From assembly GCA_018432565.1 (NCBI GenBank), contig JAHDSS010000512.1, positions 1 through 5,861 on the forward strand: DNA of 5,861 nt, read 5' to 3'. How positions within the stretch are numbered: the stretch's first letter is position 1; each line of letters starts with the position of its first letter. The notes beneath the pieces are model-generated. The model saw only the letters and a program-made list of their open reading frames with translations, was not told where the DNA came from and ran no database searches. Of the stretch, positions 4,314 through 5,861 are shown piece by piece. Source of the stretch: Kiritimatiellia bacterium (GTDB lineage Bacteria; Verrucomicrobiota; Kiritimatiellia; CAIQIC01; Lenti-01). The translations under genes and the position numbers were made by a program.

Positions 4314-5804
4314 TCAGTCCTGGGCGGGGTCGGGGAAATGAATGGGCAGGTTGAGGAGCTTCCTGGGTTTGCCGACGGCGTCCTGCAGGATCTGTCCGGC
4401 GAAGACATGGATGGTGTAGCCGTAGTAGGACAGCGGCGTTCCGCCGGTGCGGGCTTCGACGTTGCGGGCGCCCTGCGGGACGACATAGGTGGCTTCGAAG
4501 GCGGTTCCGGGGCGCATCCGTGAAACGGCCCCCAGCACGATGGGGGAGGGCGTGGTAATCGCGCGGGTGGGCCGCGGTTCCTGGTCCGGGGCGTGGTCGT
4601 AGAAGGTCACGAACACCTGGACCAGGGCATCCTGGAACAGACGCTCCTCCGGGCTCACTTCCACCGCGCCGTTCAGGATGCGCATTTCCGCCACGTCGGC
4701 GTCGGCCGGCAGGCGCTGGATATCGGCCGAGACCAGGCGGATGCCGCGGGGCAGGCGGTCAGGATCCATGGGGGCGGGGGATTGGATCAGGCGGGTTTGC
4801 AGGGCGCGCAGGTCATCCAGGCGGCGGGTTTGCTCCTGGGCCTGCCGGCGATACGGGGAGTCCGGGGCGGCCAGGCCCAGAAGAAGTCCCCACCGCTGGC
4901 GGGCGGCATCCAGATCGCCTCGGGCTTCCAGCAGCCGGGCGTGTTCGACGTGGGCGGGCAGAAATCCGGGCTCGAGCTGATGGATCTGGTCCAGAATCCG
5001 GTAGGCGCCGGCGTAGTCGGCGAAATCGGCGGCGGCCACCGCCTGGGCGAGCAGGCGCTGGGCTTCTTCGATGCGCGGATCGGCAGCGGACACAGGCGGC
5101 AGGTCCACGAGGGTCGTGTTGGTGTCGGCGGGCGGGAAGTCGGCGACTTCGAGCACCTGGAGAATTTCCTCCGGGGCTGCGGCCACGGCCGGAGCGGGGC
5201 CGGTGGATACGGCCACGGGGGGGGCCGAGGTGGAGGCCGAGGCGGTGCCCGGCAGGCTGACGATGGAATCGGCCCCGGCGGGGGTCTCGGCCTTCTGCTT
5301 CGCCAGGGCCTGCGCTTCGGCCTCTCTGGCGGCGCGATGGGCTTCGGCAAAGGCCAGATCGGCGGACTCGATGGCCGGCCGGAGGAGATGGGCGGGCCAA
5401 TCCACGAGATAGGCCAGCAGGAGGACTTCCACCGCGAGAATGGCGGCGGCCGCCAGAATCGTGACCGGCTGCATCAGGCCGGTACTGGGGCGGAGACGCG
5501 CCTGAGGCGCAATGAGTTCCTGGAAAACCAGGCGGATGCCGCCCAGGTCGATCTCGTCGTTGTGGGCCAGTCGGACGGCACCGGTGACCGGATCGCCGTT
5601 GCGCCGCACGGCATGATCCGGAGACAGCGGGGACAGGTAGATGCCCGTGCCGCGTTCCTCCAGGCTGGCGTGACGGGGCGCCATGCGCTCGTCGCCGTCC
5701 AGCACCAGGTGGCATCCGGGATCGCGTCCGGCCACCGTCAGGGCCTGGCGCACCACAATGCGCTTGCCTTCATGGCGGCCGGATTGAAAGACCAGTCTGT
5801 ACAT
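4314..5804 (-). CDS. FHA-domain membrane protein with TPR-like and unknown C-terminal domains
   Basis: The 496-residue protein begins with a forkhead-associated domain (about 1-96), a fold that usually binds phosphothreonine peptides. Visible FHA marks are GRDPGCHLVL with Gly26-Arg27, RHA (44-46) and RNGD (68-71). One hydrophobic helix (about 112-135) follows, then a charged Ala/Glu helix (143-175) and a low-complexity Ala/Pro/Ser linker (176-212). A helical segment at 242-338 has the spacing of TPR repeats, with AYRILDQIHQLEPGFLPAH followed by HARLLEARGDLDAARQRW. The last 140 residues look beta-rich, with VQVFVTFYD, FEATYVVPQGARN and YYGYTIHVFAGQILQD, and I cannot name this domain. FHA in the cytoplasm and TPR plus C-terminal domain outside is the likely topology (inferred). 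The ATG at 5804 begins a typical FHA start, MYRLVFQSGRHEGKR, although no Shine-Dalgarno is visible and the frame stays open upstream to the window edge. The gene converges on glgX. Confidence 0.9.
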   Translation of the reverse strand: MYRLVFQSGRHEGKRIVVRQALTVAGRDPGCHLVLDGDERMAPRHASLEERGTGIYLSPLSPDHAVRRNGDPVTGAVRLAHNDEIDLGGIRLVFQELIAPQARLRPSTGLMQPVTILAAAAILAVEVLLLAYLVDWPAHLLRPAIESADLAFAEAHRAAREAEAQALAKQKAETPAGADSIVSLPGTASASTSAPPVAVSTGPAPAVAAAPEEILQVLEVADFPPADTNTTLVDLPPVSAADPRIEEAQRLLAQAVAAADFADYAGAYRILDQIHQLEPGFLPAHVEHARLLEARGDLDAARQRWGLLLGLAAPDSPYRRQAQEQTRRLDDLRALQTRLIQSPAPMDPDRLPRGIRLVSADIQRLPADADVAEMRILNGAVEVSPEERLFQDALVQVFVTFYDHAPDQEPRPTRAITTPSPIVLGAVSRMRPGTAFEATYVVPQGARNVEARTGGTPLSYYGYTIHVFAGQILQDAVGKPRKLLNLPIHFPDPAQD

Positions 5805-5861
5805 GCCGGGGGCCAGTCTGCGGGATGCCGGGGGGCGATGGCAATGCCGAATTCCATTCCA

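Noticed and set aside
3869..4486. Possible 205-codon minus-strand gene overlapping the end of the FHA gene
   Set aside because: Most of it is translated repeat (LDCGDKANGRG, CTCTGTG arrays, CAGGAAA units), and it overlaps a well-supported gene by about 170 bases.
5217..5224. Run of eight G (C8 in the FHA coding strand)
   Set aside because: It encodes prolines in a low-complexity linker of GC-rich DNA, is shorter than the G10 tract, and could arise by chance.
4813..5715. A 300-codon minus-strand frame inside the FHA gene
   Set aside because: The translation is almost all Arg, Pro, Gly and Ser and is an out-of-frame reading of the FHA gene.
5741..5860. Short minus-strand frame starting MEFGIAIAPRHP at the window edge
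   Set aside because: It runs only about 40 codons, mostly inside the start of the FHA gene, and ends without recognisable features; it is probably an out-of-frame reading.

Overview
The window is high-GC bacterial DNA with four genes and about 1 kb of non-coding repeats. The repeats are the best clue to the organism. They include palindromes that read LECGGK or LDCGDKANGR when translated, arrays of ACGAAT/ACGGAT and CGCCAAG/CGCGAAG words with a 9-base period, and CACAGAG words with a 10-base period. From memory, such repeats are common in the Verrucomicrobiota/Kiritimatiellota/Lentisphaerota part of the PVC group. I could not check this, so the placement is tentative.

Layout. (1) Bases 1-100 hold the C-terminal tail of a plus-strand gene, too short to identify. 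(2) Bases 134-1147 (+) encode an unrecognised 337-residue protein with two N-terminal membrane helices, a long charged helical region and a very basic C-terminal segment. A run of ten G lies in its first membrane helix. (3) Bases 1206-3293 (+) encode a complete glycogen debranching enzyme (GlgX type, GH13 family) with all four catalytic regions intact. (4) Bases 3294-4313 carry no convincing gene and are a patchwork of repeats around a lower-GC core. (5) Bases 4314-5804 (-) encode an FHA-domain membrane protein with a TPR-like segment and an uncharacterised C-terminal domain.

How the parts relate. The first three genes share a strand with gaps of 33 and 58 bases, so co-transcription is possible, but nothing links their functions. 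GlgX would trim branches from glycogen or maltodextrins. No other glycogen gene is visible. The FHA gene converges on glgX, so the repeat island lies between two 3' ends, where palindromes could terminate transcripts or protect RNA ends.

I found no tRNA, rRNA, CRISPR array, transposase, or toxin-antitoxin or defence module. I see no convincing new multi-gene system. The most interesting material is the repeat island, especially a hairpin family with a compensatory stem change and a roughly 268-base segment bounded by 19-base inverted repeats, followed by the G10 tract and the two proteins with unexplained domains.
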